A DNA stretch of 64,000 nucleotides from Flavobacterium muglaense (GTDB taxonomy: Bacteria; Bacteroidota; Bacteroidia; Flavobacteriales; Flavobacteriaceae): contig NZ_JACRUK010000002.1 in assembly GCF_014305155.1 (NCBI RefSeq), forward strand, positions 84,923-148,922, in the 5' to 3' direction. The notes beneath the pieces were generated by a model. The model was not told the DNA's origin. It saw only the letters and a program-made list of their open reading frames with translations, and ran no database searches. The position numbers and the translations under genes are program-made. Of this stretch, positions 19,266 through 28,695 are shown one piece after another. Each line of letters opens with the position of its first letter. Positions within the stretch are counted from its first letter, which is position 1.

Positions 19266-19655
19266 TTAAAGTAACTGAGTAGCTGCTTCGAGTTTTTGAG
19301 CAGTTATGGGTTTCATGATGTAACTTTTTACCATTTTGTATTTTTTTGCCATTTCAATATCTAAGGGGTCAATTGAAGATGTGACGATAAAAATTGAAAT
19401 TTCCTTTTGTAATGGTAAGGTAATAAACTCATCTAGAAATTGCCAGCCATCAAGAATAGGCATGTTCAAGTCTAATAGTATTACGTCGGGCAGGTTATCG
19501 GGATCTTGACCATTTGTTTTGATATTGTCTAAGGCCGTCTGCGGATTGTAAAATGAAGTGATTTCTTCGCAAAAGTTATTCTTTGAAATCAGCATGGTCA
19601 TTAAACGAATCGTTAATTTATCATCGTCAATTATATAAGTAATTTTATTTTTCAT
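19266..19655 (-). CDS. Single-domain response regulator
   Basis: A 129-residue CheY-like receiver. The acidic pocket is in YIIDDDK, the phospho-acceptor Asp in VILLDLNMPILDGW, the switch residues in FIVTSSIDP and the Lys-Pro in YIMKPIT. Its start overlaps the last 11 bp of the histidine kinase frame, which implies translational coupling. It has the same type and layout as the receiver at 6127-6546, suggesting duplication of a kinase/receiver module. Confidence 0.9.
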   Translation of the reverse strand: MKNKITYIIDDDKLTIRLMTMLISKNNFCEEITSFYNPQTALDNIKTNGQDPDNLPDVILLDLNMPILDGWQFLDEFITLPLQKEISIFIVTSSIDPLDIEMAKKYKMVKSYIMKPITAQKLEAATQLL

Positions 19656-21475
19656 TTAAGTATATTTTAAAAACGGATCCTACACCTTCTTCGCTTTCTA
19701 CTTCAATTTTTCCGTTCATGGCTTCGATCTGATTTTTTGTTAGATACAAACCAATACCTCTCGCATCATTATTACCGTGAAAGGTTTTGTACATGCCAAA
19801 TATTTTATGGCCATTTTTATTTAAGTTTAGCCCCAGTCCATTGTCTTTGAATGTTATTACCGTGTATTGTTCATTGATTTCATAGCCGATATTTAGTAGA
19901 GGCCTTCGGTGCGGCGACTTGTATTTAATTGCATTAGAGATCAAGTTAAAAACAATGCTCTCCAGATATGCAGGTATGACATTGACTTGAAGAGTAGTAG
20001 GGAAGGAGGTTGTTATTTGTATGTCACTTTCAACTATTGACTGGCAAAGCGTGCGCTTTACTTTTTCGATTTCTTTTTTTAAATTAATTTCTTTTTTTTC
20101 AATCGTGGTGTTTTTTTGAATCGTTATGATTTCGTTCAAATATTCGATGGTTTCAGATAGTTTATCTGTTCCTTCTTTAAACATTTCGATATAAGACAAT
20201 TTTTCATCAACATCATCTGCGTTTTCTATTACATCTAAGATCATAGATAAATTACTGGCGTGTGAGCGAATGTTGTGCGACACGATATGAGCAAAATTTA
20301 ATAGTTTGTCGTTTTGATTGTTAGTCACATCTACAATTCTTCTCAGTTCGATTTCTTTTACTTTTGCGGCTGTAATATCGCGGCCAACAAAAATAATTTT
20401 GGTGCAATTACCTGTCTTGTCAAAAACAGGAGTTATGGTCGATTCGTACCAGAATTTCTCTTTTTGCTTGTTGTAATTGAGTACAACGGTTTTTAAACTT
20501 TGTTGATGTCTAATGGCTTCATCAATCTGGTTGATTGTATAGCAATCTGTTTCAGGTCCATTTAGAAAAGTACGGGGTTGTTTGCCTATTATTTCGGGTA
20601 GTTGATAGCCCGTTAATTCTAAAAAAAGCATTGTTTACCCATACTGTTTTTCCTTTTGGGTTTGCAATTACTATAGAGTCAGAAGTCTCTGAAGCAACAA
20701 GCGAGAGCATATTGAGGTTCTCTTCGACATTTTTTCTTTCGATAATATCTCTCAAAAAACAAACTAAAAAGGTGTTGTTTTCTACTACAAATTTTTTACC
20801 AGAGGCAACTTCGACAGGAACTAACTGATGGAATTTGTCAATGATATATGTTTCGTTTACAAAATGGTTGTCTTTTTTTAATTGATTGGATAAAAATAAG
20901 CGAATCTCTTTTCTTTTATTCTGCGGGAACAACATGGAGTTATGTGCCCCTACTAGTTCATGAGTTGTATAGCCCGTAAGTTCATTTGTTCTGGAATTAC
21001 AGTCGGTTATTATTCCGGTGGAAGAGTCAATGATGACAATGGCATCATTGGCACTCGAAAAAATCGAAGAAAATTTCTTCACACTCAATTCTAACTCATT
21101 GATTAGATTTTGCTCATTCGTTATATCTTGAAACGTTCCCCAAAGGCGGGTGACAACACCGTCTTCTGCGTCTACATTACAAATGCATTCTACGTGTTTG
21201 ATTTTATTTGAAGGGGTGGTTACTTGAAACTTATCCGAGAAAAATACACCTTCTGTTTTTGCCTTTTCAAGTTTTAAGATCAAACGATCCCTGTTTTCAC
21301 CTTCGGTGCAAAAATGAATGGCATCGCCAAAAACGGGCTCGTATTCCTCAGGCAGCTCAAGAATTAATTTTATAATGGAATCCCAATACACTGTATTGGT
21401 AACTAAATCTGATTGCCATATTCCAATTTTGGCAGACTTGGCTGCCCTTATGTAAATATCCTGTTTATGCGTCAT
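19645..21475 (-). pseudogene. PAS sensor histidine kinase split by a one-base homopolymer frameshift
   Basis: Two overlapping frames (21475-20552 and 20631-19645) are the halves of one kinase. The first half holds two PAS domains and the start of a third, reading KGKTVWVNNAF, and then leaves frame. The second begins in the other frame with LELTGYQLPEIIGKQPRTFL, the direct continuation of that PAS domain. The break is at A7 (20621-20627; T7 on the coding strand); one T fewer restores NNAFLELTGYQ. The C-terminal half has the phospho-acceptor in IVSHNIRSHASNL, the N box NLISNAIKYKS, FKDNGLGLNL and GIGLYLTKNQIEAMNG. The start MTHKQDIYIRAAK at 21475 is preferred because a -7 box overlaps the farther ATG. 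It may be intact in the real genome if this is a sequencing error. Confidence 0.85.
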
Positions 21476-21514
21476 AGTAGGTTTTAAATAGGGGTAATAC
21501 GTCTTGGGGACATT

Positions 21515-21522
21515 CAAATTTA
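21515..21522 (-). promoter_or_regulatory. -7 box of the PAS kinase promoter
   Basis: The minus strand reads TAAATTTG, 39 bp upstream of the chosen kinase start (21475) and overlapping the alternative ATG at 21517. It argues for the downstream start. No -33 TTG was found. Confidence 0.5.
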
Positions 21523-21753
21523 AAATAATTATTTAGTAAACTATTTTTTTTTGTGCTTTTTTGTCGGCGATTTGTTATAAAACAGCTGTCTTTTTTATAA
21601 GTGACTGATTAGTATACTAGTTGTGTTTGTATTATTGTTAAGCGCTGTTATTTTATATTACAATAAATCTTACTTGACGGTTTTTAGACTTGTTTTAATA
21701 CCGATAAACGATTGTTTTTTAGCTTGTTTACATCGTTTGGAGTATTTGTTTTA

Positions 21754-21784
21754 TTGCCATTACGCTTTAATTATTGTAAATTTG
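21754..21784 (+). promoter_or_regulatory. Promoter of hypothetical gene at 21802
   Basis: TTG (21754-21756), a 20-bp spacer and TAAATTTG (21777-21784) fit TTG-N17-23-TAnnTTTG. Transcription would start near 21791, which excludes in-frame starts upstream of 21802. Confidence 0.7.
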
Positions 21785-21801
21785 TAGTAAATAAAAACCA
21801 A

Positions 21802-22866
21802 ATGAGCGAAGCCGATATTCTATTTAAAAAACCAACTTATCCTGTAAATAAATCCCTATTTGATTACTTAGAACGATTTGATCGTATCTCTAAAGTCCAG
21901 ATTTGCTATGACGATTTACTTCGTTTTTCGGGCTCTATCAATGTATATGATAAGCAAGATCAGGATACTTTATGGGCAAGGGTTTTTTACAATGAATTTG
22001 AAAGAAATGAGATCGATTTGAATCTAAAAAAAATCTATTCGCTTTTACATTCTGATGGTAATTCGGATATTTTAAAGTTTTTACACGTCGATTCAATTGA
22101 CTATTGCACTTTTGGAAATTCGAAACCTTTTCGAATAAAAGTTAGAAATATTTTAAATGATAATTACACTCATTTTTACGTAAAAAAAGCAGATGCTTCC
22201 CGTATTTATGGTTTAGAACTAGAACATATTTTATCACCAGATAAAATAAATTTTCTGGTTTATGATGATACTTTGATCGAGGAACATATTTTAGGAATTC
22301 CTGGAGATGTTTTCATGGAAACATTATTAAACAAATGTACCGAGACCGAGAAAGCGCAAATTGCTAAGGAGTTTGTGAAATTTAATGAGCGATGTATGAT
22401 CCGACTTTTAGGGGATATGCGTGCGTATAATTACGTTATTATTCCTATTCACGATTTTGATCAAGTGGTGTACAGGATCCGTCCTATTGACTTTGATCAG
22501 CAGTGTTATGAAGGGAATTTTAAAATTTACCGACCGCAGTTTTTCAAGGAAAACTATCCTATGGTACGATTGGTTAAAGAAAAACTACAAGAAAGTTCGA
22601 TTGAACAATATAAAAACGAAGAACGTGCTGCTCTTGCCAAAAGAATTCTTTCGGCAGAAAATCGTATCAAAAGAATCTTAAAAATCATGGGTAATGACTT
22701 GATTGCTCCGCAAGAATATGTTGATCAGTTAAAAATGGATCTGTATAAGTACACCAATGATTTGAATTTTAAAAACGCCAAACGTATGGGTCATGTGTTG
22801 AGTGCTGCATTTAAATTTGTGACAAGAAACTTTAAAAATGCCAATTTGTTTAAGCCTGGTTTTTAG
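21802..22866 (+). CDS. Conserved hypothetical protein
   Basis: A 354-residue soluble protein that I do not recognise. The start ATG at 21802 (MSEADILFKKPTYPVNKSLF) was chosen because the promoter at 21754-21784 lies inside the longer open frame. There is no signal peptide or membrane segment. The middle part (KADASRIYGLELEHIL, VYDDTLIEEHILGIPGD, RLLGDMRAYNYVIIP, RPIDFDQQCYEG) looks folded and enzyme-like. The order of an H-G-xPG stretch, a D-MRAYNY stretch and a P-DFDQ stretch is faintly reminiscent of small-molecule kinase folds, but no catalytic triad can be claimed. The C-terminus is helical and basic. The next gene begins 21 bp downstream and may be co-transcribed. Confidence 0.7.
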   Translation: MSEADILFKKPTYPVNKSLFDYLERFDRISKVQICYDDLLRFSGSINVYDKQDQDTLWARVFYNEFERNEIDLNLKKIYSLLHSDGNSDILKFLHVDSIDYCTFGNSKPFRIKVRNILNDNYTHFYVKKADASRIYGLELEHILSPDKINFLVYDDTLIEEHILGIPGDVFMETLLNKCTETEKAQIAKEFVKFNERCMIRLLGDMRAYNYVIIPIHDFDQVVYRIRPIDFDQQCYEGNFKIYRPQFFKENYPMVRLVKEKLQESSIEQYKNEERAALAKRILSAENRIKRILKIMGNDLIAPQEYVDQLKMDLYKYTNDLNFKNAKRMGHVLSAAFKFVTRNFKNANLFKPGF

Positions 22867-22887
22867 TAGGTATTGATCGTTATATTT

Positions 22888-23733
22888 ATGAAAAATTATA
22901 TTGCTTTTTTAACAGTGGGTTTCTTTTTGATTTCCTGTCATCAAAAAGAAAATGCACTCCATGTTGTTTGTAAACTTCCGTCGGATTTAAAAGAGGTTTC
23001 GGGTATTAGTTACGCTGCCGATACACAATTGTTTTGGACTTTAGAAGACAGTGGAAACAAGAATAAAATTTATGGTATTGACATCAAAGGATCAATTGTC
23101 AAGACGGTAAAAATAGAAAACACTAAAAATATTGACTGGGAAGATATTACTAAGGATATCGAAGGTAATTTATACATTGGCGATTTTGGTAATAACGAGA
23201 ACAAGCGCACCGATTTGTGTATCTATAAAATTGAAAAAGAAAGTTTGGGTGGTCAATCAGTGATTCCTTCTAGTAAGATTTCGTTTTCTTATCCTGAACA
23301 AAAGGAGTTTCCACCAAAAAAGAAGGAGCTTTTTTATGATGTAGAATCGTTTTTTGAATTAAACGGCAATTTTTATTTGTTTACCAAAAACAGAAGTAAA
23401 AACTTTGATGGTACTGTCTTTATTTATAAAATCCCTAATGCTTCAGGAAAACATACTGCTCAATTAATAGGACAGTTTCAAAGCTGTGACGATTATAATA
23501 ATTGTGCCATCACCAGTGCAGCAATTAGTCCTGACCAAACAAAGGTGGTCTTGTTGAGTCATAGTAAAATTTGGCTTTTTCAAAACTTTACAACAGATAT
23601 TTTTCTGTCTGGTCTTACCACAATAACAGCATTACAGCATTATTCCCAAAAAGAAGCGATATGCTTTAAGGACAATGAAACGCTATATATTGCAGACGAA
23701 AAGGTAAAAAAAAACAGGTGGGAAGCTGTATGA
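22888..23733 (+). CDS. Lipoprotein with beta-propeller-like repeats, probably frameshifted at its 3' end
   Basis: The start ATG at 22888 (MKNYIAFLTVGFFLISC) gives a lipoprotein signal with Cys17. The body has propeller-type motifs (LKEVSGISYAADTQLFWTLEDSG, NIDWEDITKDIEGNLYIGDFG) like those of SdiA-regulated/YjiK-like proteins; function unknown. The frame ends ADEKVKKNRWEAV. Dropping one base from the A9 run at 23706-23714 instead gives KKTGGKLYEISV. The GTGGKLYxI ending is what such proteins normally have, so the stop used here is probably an artefact of a one-base insertion. The restored frame would end at 23775 and overlap the tail of the convergent gene. Confidence 0.75.
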   Translation: MKNYIAFLTVGFFLISCHQKENALHVVCKLPSDLKEVSGISYAADTQLFWTLEDSGNKNKIYGIDIKGSIVKTVKIENTKNIDWEDITKDIEGNLYIGDFGNNENKRTDLCIYKIEKESLGGQSVIPSSKISFSYPEQKEFPPKKKELFYDVESFFELNGNFYLFTKNRSKNFDGTVFIYKIPNASGKHTAQLIGQFQSCDDYNNCAITSAAISPDQTKVVLLSHSKIWLFQNFTTDIFLSGLTTITALQHYSQKEAICFKDNETLYIADEKVKKNRWEAV

Positions 23734-23755
23734 AATCAGTGTAGCTACATTGTTA

Positions 23756-26700
23756 TCAAAAGCCAAACCCTAAGCCAAAAGTGATTCGTCCTTCTTCATC
23801 TGGACTTTTAAAATAAGTAAGACGAGCCGTGATTACATTGAGTCCGTTTAACCATAAACCACCACCAAAAGATTGGTGCCATTTATTGGATTGTTCGCCA
23901 TCTAGCCAGACGCGCCCGTAATCAAATCCACCAAAAATCCCATAGGTCATAGGTACAAAGCTTTCGTGAATTTTTCCAATGTTCCATCGAATATCACTAC
24001 TTTGAAAAAAGGATTGTTTTCCTAAAAAACGTTCGTTTCTAAATCCTCTTAAATTAGCATCACCTCCCAAAGTAGCTCCTTGAAAAAAGTCATAATTGTT
24101 GTTGAGGACAGCTTTTCCTTTTAAAAGTGTAGCAAATATAAATTTTCCGTCGGTATCTATTTTTTGATTAAAATTGATTTTAGATTCTATTGCAGGGAAA
24201 TTTCGTTTTCCATTTTCTAAGTTTATTTTCCAACTTCCAGCGATAGAGAACCCCATTCCTAAAGTAGGCATCGAAGGGTTGTCATAGTTCTCATAACTGT
24301 ATTTTACATTGGCGCCCGCAAATTGTTGGTTTTGAAAAACACTCTTTACGGTGTTTGATTCTGCTACAAAACGACCAGCAGTGCGTTCAACGGCTATGTT
24401 TTCTAAAACAGCCGAAGCTACAATTATAGCGCCATACTTTGTTACTCTTGTCAATTGAGGGTTTGCTTTTGTAATACGAATGCGAACTCGGTTGTAATCC
24501 ATGCCATCTGTTTCATCTGTATTAGAGCTTTGATTACCATATCCAAAATAGTTCATGGCAAAGTTAGGGCTTGTAAATTGAGTATCTAGTTTAAAATCCC
24601 AATCACCAATTAATTTTGGTGCCGATAAACTGTACAGTACTTCAAATCCTGTGGTAGCAAAGTAATAATTCGCCTTCAGACTGTGTTTGTAGGTAAAGGG
24701 CTTTTGTTTAAAGTGATTCACAGTGTAGTTCAAGTTTACACCTAGTTTTATTCCATCATCCGGATTGAAACCAAGGGCAGGAAATCCGGAAAAAACATTG
24801 TACTTCGGTTTTTTATAATCGTATAAATTGGTTTCGTAGTTGTCCGTTAAGTTTTTGCGTGTTTTTGGATCAATTTGAAAACTATTATTTTTCGAATCAA
24901 AATCAATTATTTCAACTTTATACCCATTTTCAACGGTGTAGTTATCATGATTTTGACCTCCTATTAATTTGATTCTAATTTTAGATTTGGCGTTTCCTTT
25001 TACTTCAAATTTGTCATCATCATCTAGGCCATAGATCCAGATATTTGAAGTGATGGAATCGTTATACGTTAGATTACTGATCAGTTCTTCGCCATCTTTT
25101 TTCAGTCGATAGACCGCTACAACTATGTTATTGTTAGTAGTACGATTAATGACAAACTTGTCTTTTTTATCAGTACCTACAATGACAACTGTTTTTTGTA
25201 AAACCGCGGCATAATCCGCAGCGTATCGTACGAGTTGTTTTTTTCTCGCTAGCAGATTTTTTTTTATGCCAATGATGGTACGGTCATGAACTTCATTAGG
25301 CACATTGGTAAACGCACTATCAATTGCATCTTCGGTTAGGTTTTCTTGGATGTATTTGGCTTGGTCAATCCATTGTTTTGTAGTGGCTGTTTTTAAAAGG
25401 GCAAGGTCTAGTGGGTAAGCTTCCCGATTGAACCATTTTACGTTTTTAATGTCTTTTTTGTAGGATTGCATGTGCCTCAACGCAGGAATGTTCATTAAGA
25501 TAGACAGTAAGGCACCATCATATTTTGAAAAAGCTTGATCTCGATCTCTAGGGATGGGTTTGTAAATTATTTGACCGTTTTTTTTATATTCCCCCCAACG
25601 CCATTGATCATAGTGTCTGTCCCAGTCGCCAATGAGCATGTCAAACAATCGCGCTTTTATATATTCGTTTTCGTCTACGCTGTATTTCTCATCTTTTTTT
25701 AGATTTTCTAATACATCGTCAGTACCTATTATGTCTTCAGGTTTTCCAAAGCTTTCTAGCTTTTTTTGACTTTTAGATGGCCTTTCTTCAACCAAGTACA
25801 ATTCATCTCCAAAATTGGAGTTAAATTGTCCTAAAGTATTTTGTTTTGGAATGTACAATAACTCGGGATTGGTGTGTGATACCCTAATTTTACTTGCCAT
25901 TGCACCTACAATCAATGGGGTGTATGGGTGAGAGGTTGTGTAGAAATCATAAAGAAACGATTCGGCATACGTATTGTTAAATTCATTTTCGATATATTGA
26001 TCCTTAAAGGCTACGCTTTGTAAAAAACGAGAAACACTTTTTTTAAGTGCTCGCATCACGTATTCTTTACCATCTTGATCTACGAGTCGTAAGGACTTTG
26101 ATTGGTGACCACCGCCAGCAATATCGGGTTTTAAACCGCCATACAAGGTGTCTAGCAAAGCTGTGTTAGCTGCAATTTGATAACCGTAGTACGTACGGTA
26201 ATGTTTTCCGAAAAGTATATTATGCGCTTTGCTTTTGGCAATCATTTCAGGACTATATATGGATGATTGCGTAGTTAAAGGGAAGCTATTAGGGTAGGAG
26301 ATTGCTATTTTATGTTTTGGAAAAAGGACAGTTTGTTCAAATAGCATCTTGTCTTCGTTGTTTTCTCGACCAAAGAAAGACAAAGTAGTTTTACCGTTTT
26401 GATACACTGTCAATGAAGCGTATCCATTGTTTCCGTATGAGAAATCATTCGGGTAGATTGCTCTAGCGGCTTCGGATTTTGAACCTGCACCACTTATAAT
26501 CTGTTTGATGTTGTCATGATCGATGTATTGTAAGTTGTGATCATGACCGGATACCACCACTACATTGTCATGTCCTTGCAATAGCGTCTTTATTCTTTTT
26601 GCGTAAGCGTTATATTGCTTGTTTTGAATGTCTTGCGGGCTAATCCCTGATGTTTTTCGAATAAAATTTAATAATGATCCAATGATGGGAAGCGGAATTT

Positions 26701-27481
26701 TTTGTTCTAATGGATACAATTGTTTTTTTAAGGAAAATTGTCCGCCGTGTGTGCCATTACTCATTAAGGGATGGTGTAATGCTAAGACAATAGTTTTGTC
26801 AGTATTTTTGTTTAAAAGACTTTCTAGTTCTTCAAAGAAAGCTTCTCTTGACTTAATGGAGCAGTTGTCATTTATAGTAGGTGTTTTATTCCAGTCTTCT
26901 AGAAACCATTGGCTGTCAACTGTTATCAATGTTGTGAAGTCGTCTATTTTTATATCGTCAATGGGGCAAGCATTTCTGGGTAAAAAACTTTTTTTGTCTT
27001 TTAGATAATTAGTAACAAAATCTTGTTGTCTTTCTAATCCTGTTATACCATTGTACCAGTCATGATTTCCGGGAATAAAGATTGTTTTTCCTTTGAAATC
27101 TTTTGAAATTTGTAATTGGTTGATTAGTTTTTGTTGTGCTATTTCATATAATTCTTTATCTTTTTTTTGAGGCATCCCTTTAGGGTAAATGTTGTCTCCC
27201 AAAAATAGAAGTGTTGTATTTTGATTTGCTTGTAGTAGTTTAGTATGAAGTTGATTTAGGATGTTTTTTGAATTATCTTCGTCGCTGTTGCCTGCGTCAC
27301 CAATTAAATAAAAAGTATGTGCAATTTTTGAACTATCTGCTGCGTTTGCAGTGAGGCTGTCCATTGTTTTGCTGCCATATTGTGCTTGATGAGTTGCGCA
27401 AGATTGCACAATGTATAGTAAGAAAAGGAGGTATGCGGGTATTTTAGTCGTATTAAAAGGATTTTTCGAAAACAATTTCAT
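23756..27481 (-). CDS. Three-part fusion: lipoprotein metallophosphatase, kinase-like domain and Omp85-type barrel
   Basis: 1241 residues. A signal peptide with Cys28 is followed by a calcineurin-like metallophosphoesterase at residues 55-380 with all metal motifs: GDAGN (61), LGDNIYP (94), GNHDWYNG (138), HHPLMSNGTHGG (235) and SGHDHN (311). Residues about 455-670 look like an atypical protein-kinase fold: a Gly-rich stretch GGGHQSKSLRL, strand YVMRALKKS with a candidate ATP Lys, GDWDRHYDQWRW (618) and PIPRDRDQAF (642), the order seen in CotH/FAM20-type kinases. The C-terminal ~350 residues are a bacterial surface antigen/Omp85 barrel with LRGFRNERF and the ending ITFGLGFGF. It should sit in the outer membrane. 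Phosphatase and barrel calls are firm; the kinase-like call is my inference. Confidence 0.85.
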   Translation of the reverse strand: MKLFSKNPFNTTKIPAYLLFLLYIVQSCATHQAQYGSKTMDSLTANAADSSKIAHTFYLIGDAGNSDEDNSKNILNQLHTKLLQANQNTTLLFLGDNIYPKGMPQKKDKELYEIAQQKLINQLQISKDFKGKTIFIPGNHDWYNGITGLERQQDFVTNYLKDKKSFLPRNACPIDDIKIDDFTTLITVDSQWFLEDWNKTPTINDNCSIKSREAFFEELESLLNKNTDKTIVLALHHPLMSNGTHGGQFSLKKQLYPLEQKIPLPIIGSLLNFIRKTSGISPQDIQNKQYNAYAKRIKTLLQGHDNVVVVSGHDHNLQYIDHDNIKQIISGAGSKSEAARAIYPNDFSYGNNGYASLTVYQNGKTTLSFFGRENNEDKMLFEQTVLFPKHKIAISYPNSFPLTTQSSIYSPEMIAKSKAHNILFGKHYRTYYGYQIAANTALLDTLYGGLKPDIAGGGHQSKSLRLVDQDGKEYVMRALKKSVSRFLQSVAFKDQYIENEFNNTYAESFLYDFYTTSHPYTPLIVGAMASKIRVSHTNPELLYIPKQNTLGQFNSNFGDELYLVEERPSKSQKKLESFGKPEDIIGTDDVLENLKKDEKYSVDENEYIKARLFDMLIGDWDRHYDQWRWGEYKKNGQIIYKPIPRDRDQAFSKYDGALLSILMNIPALRHMQSYKKDIKNVKWFNREAYPLDLALLKTATTKQWIDQAKYIQENLTEDAIDSAFTNVPNEVHDRTIIGIKKNLLARKKQLVRYAADYAAVLQKTVVIVGTDKKDKFVINRTTNNNIVVAVYRLKKDGEELISNLTYNDSITSNIWIYGLDDDDKFEVKGNAKSKIRIKLIGGQNHDNYTVENGYKVEIIDFDSKNNSFQIDPKTRKNLTDNYETNLYDYKKPKYNVFSGFPALGFNPDDGIKLGVNLNYTVNHFKQKPFTYKHSLKANYYFATTGFEVLYSLSAPKLIGDWDFKLDTQFTSPNFAMNYFGYGNQSSNTDETDGMDYNRVRIRITKANPQLTRVTKYGAIIVASAVLENIAVERTAGRFVAESNTVKSVFQNQQFAGANVKYSYENYDNPSMPTLGMGFSIAGSWKINLENGKRNFPAIESKINFNQKIDTDGKFIFATLLKGKAVLNNNYDFFQGATLGGDANLRGFRNERFLGKQSFFQSSDIRWNIGKIHESFVPMTYGIFGGFDYGRVWLDGEQSNKWHQSFGGGLWLNGLNVITARLTYFKSPDEEGRITFGLGFGF

Positions 27482-27504
27482 AAATTAGTCGTATAATAAT
27501 TTGT

Positions 27505-28695
27505 ATGGATCTTATAAAAAAAGCCGAAAACTTTGTATGTAAATTACTCAAAGATAAACTTTCTATTTCATTTACCTACCATAATGTAAAGCATACCACA
27601 GATGTTGTTCAAGCAGTTGAACTATTGAGTCAACAGGAAGGGTTGACAGCAGCTGATCACGAGAAGGTGGTAATTGCAGCTTGGTTTCATGACACGGGCT
27701 ACATCAGGGGTTGCGACAGTCATGAACTTTCTAGCGTGGTTATTCTTACAGATTTTCTTCTCGAAAATGGTCTTACTAATGCTTATATTGACCAAGTAGC
27801 TGCTTTAATAAAAGCGACTATTTTTAACCATGTACCGGCCACTATTTTAGAAAAAATAATGAGAGATGCTGATTATTCTCATTTTGCCTCACCCGATTAC
27901 CTTAGTGTTTGTGAGTTATTACGAAAGGAATGGGAAAACATGGGCCAAAAAACCTATAACGATCTAGACTGGGCTAAAGAAAATTACAGGATTTTAAACG
28001 ACTGCCATTCTTTTTATACAGAGTTTGCTATTGCAAATTGGTCGCCTTTAAAACAAAAAAATATTGCTTTAGTGCAAAACAAAATAATACAAAAGGAAGA
28101 AGTAGTGATTGGAAACGTGGCAAAAATTAAAGACAAAAAGAAGAAGGCTAAAAGCCAAAAACCAGACCGTGGGATTGACACATTATTTCGAATTACCTTA
28201 TCAAATCATACTCGATTGAGCGGAATTGCTGATAGTAAAGCGAATATTTTATTGTCTGTAAATGCAATTATCATCTCGATTGCCTTATCATCAATTATTC
28301 CAAAACTAGACAGTCCCAGCAATGCGCATCTCGTAATGCCTACCTTTATCATGCTAATGTTTAGTGTAGTTTCAATTGTTTTTGCCATTTTATCTACCCG
28401 CCCTAAGGTGACAAGTGGTGTGTTTTCAAGACAAGATATTGAAGACAGAAAAGTGAATTTATTGTTTTTTGGTAATTTTTATAAAATGCCTTTAGAAGAG
28501 TATGAGTGGGCAGTAAACGAGATGATGAAGGATAACGAATACTTGTATAATTCGATGATTAAAGATTTGTATTTTCTAGGTTTAGTATTAGAAAAAAAAT
28601 ACAGATTATTGCGCATGACCTACAATATTTTTATGATTGGAATTATCGTGTCGGTAATCGCGTTTGTACTTGCGTTTTATTCGGTAAGGGCTTAA
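27505..28695 (+). CDS. HD-domain phosphohydrolase fused to PycTM (DUF5706) membrane module
   Basis: 396 residues. The N-terminal ~180 residues are an HD phosphohydrolase with metal ligands in YHNVKHTTDV, AAWFHDTGY and RDADYSHF. After a Lys-rich linker (KDKKKKAKSQK), the C-terminal ~200 residues match the Pycsar effector family: RITLSNHTRLSGIADSKANILLSVNAIIISIAL, two transmembrane helices, then a soluble part (FFGNFYKMPLEEYEW) and a final helix pair. In Pycsar defence, PycTM proteins respond to cyclic CMP/UMP. Here no pyrimidine cyclase is adjacent, so this may be a housekeeping relative. It is divergent from the Omp85 fusion, and its 3' end overlaps the convergent GAF gene by 4 bp. Confidence 0.87.
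   Translation: MDLIKKAENFVCKLLKDKLSISFTYHNVKHTTDVVQAVELLSQQEGLTAADHEKVVIAAWFHDTGYIRGCDSHELSSVVILTDFLLENGLTNAYIDQVAALIKATIFNHVPATILEKIMRDADYSHFASPDYLSVCELLRKEWENMGQKTYNDLDWAKENYRILNDCHSFYTEFAIANWSPLKQKNIALVQNKIIQKEEVVIGNVAKIKDKKKKAKSQKPDRGIDTLFRITLSNHTRLSGIADSKANILLSVNAIIISIALSSIIPKLDSPSNAHLVMPTFIMLMFSVVSIVFAILSTRPKVTSGVFSRQDIEDRKVNLLFFGNFYKMPLEEYEWAVNEMMKDNEYLYNSMIKDLYFLGLVLEKKYRLLRMTYNIFMIGIIVSVIAFVLAFYSVRA

Noticed and set aside
27505..28695. Complete Pycsar defence operon
   Set aside because: Only the PycTM-type module is present; no uridylate/cytidylate cyclase gene lies in the neighbourhood.
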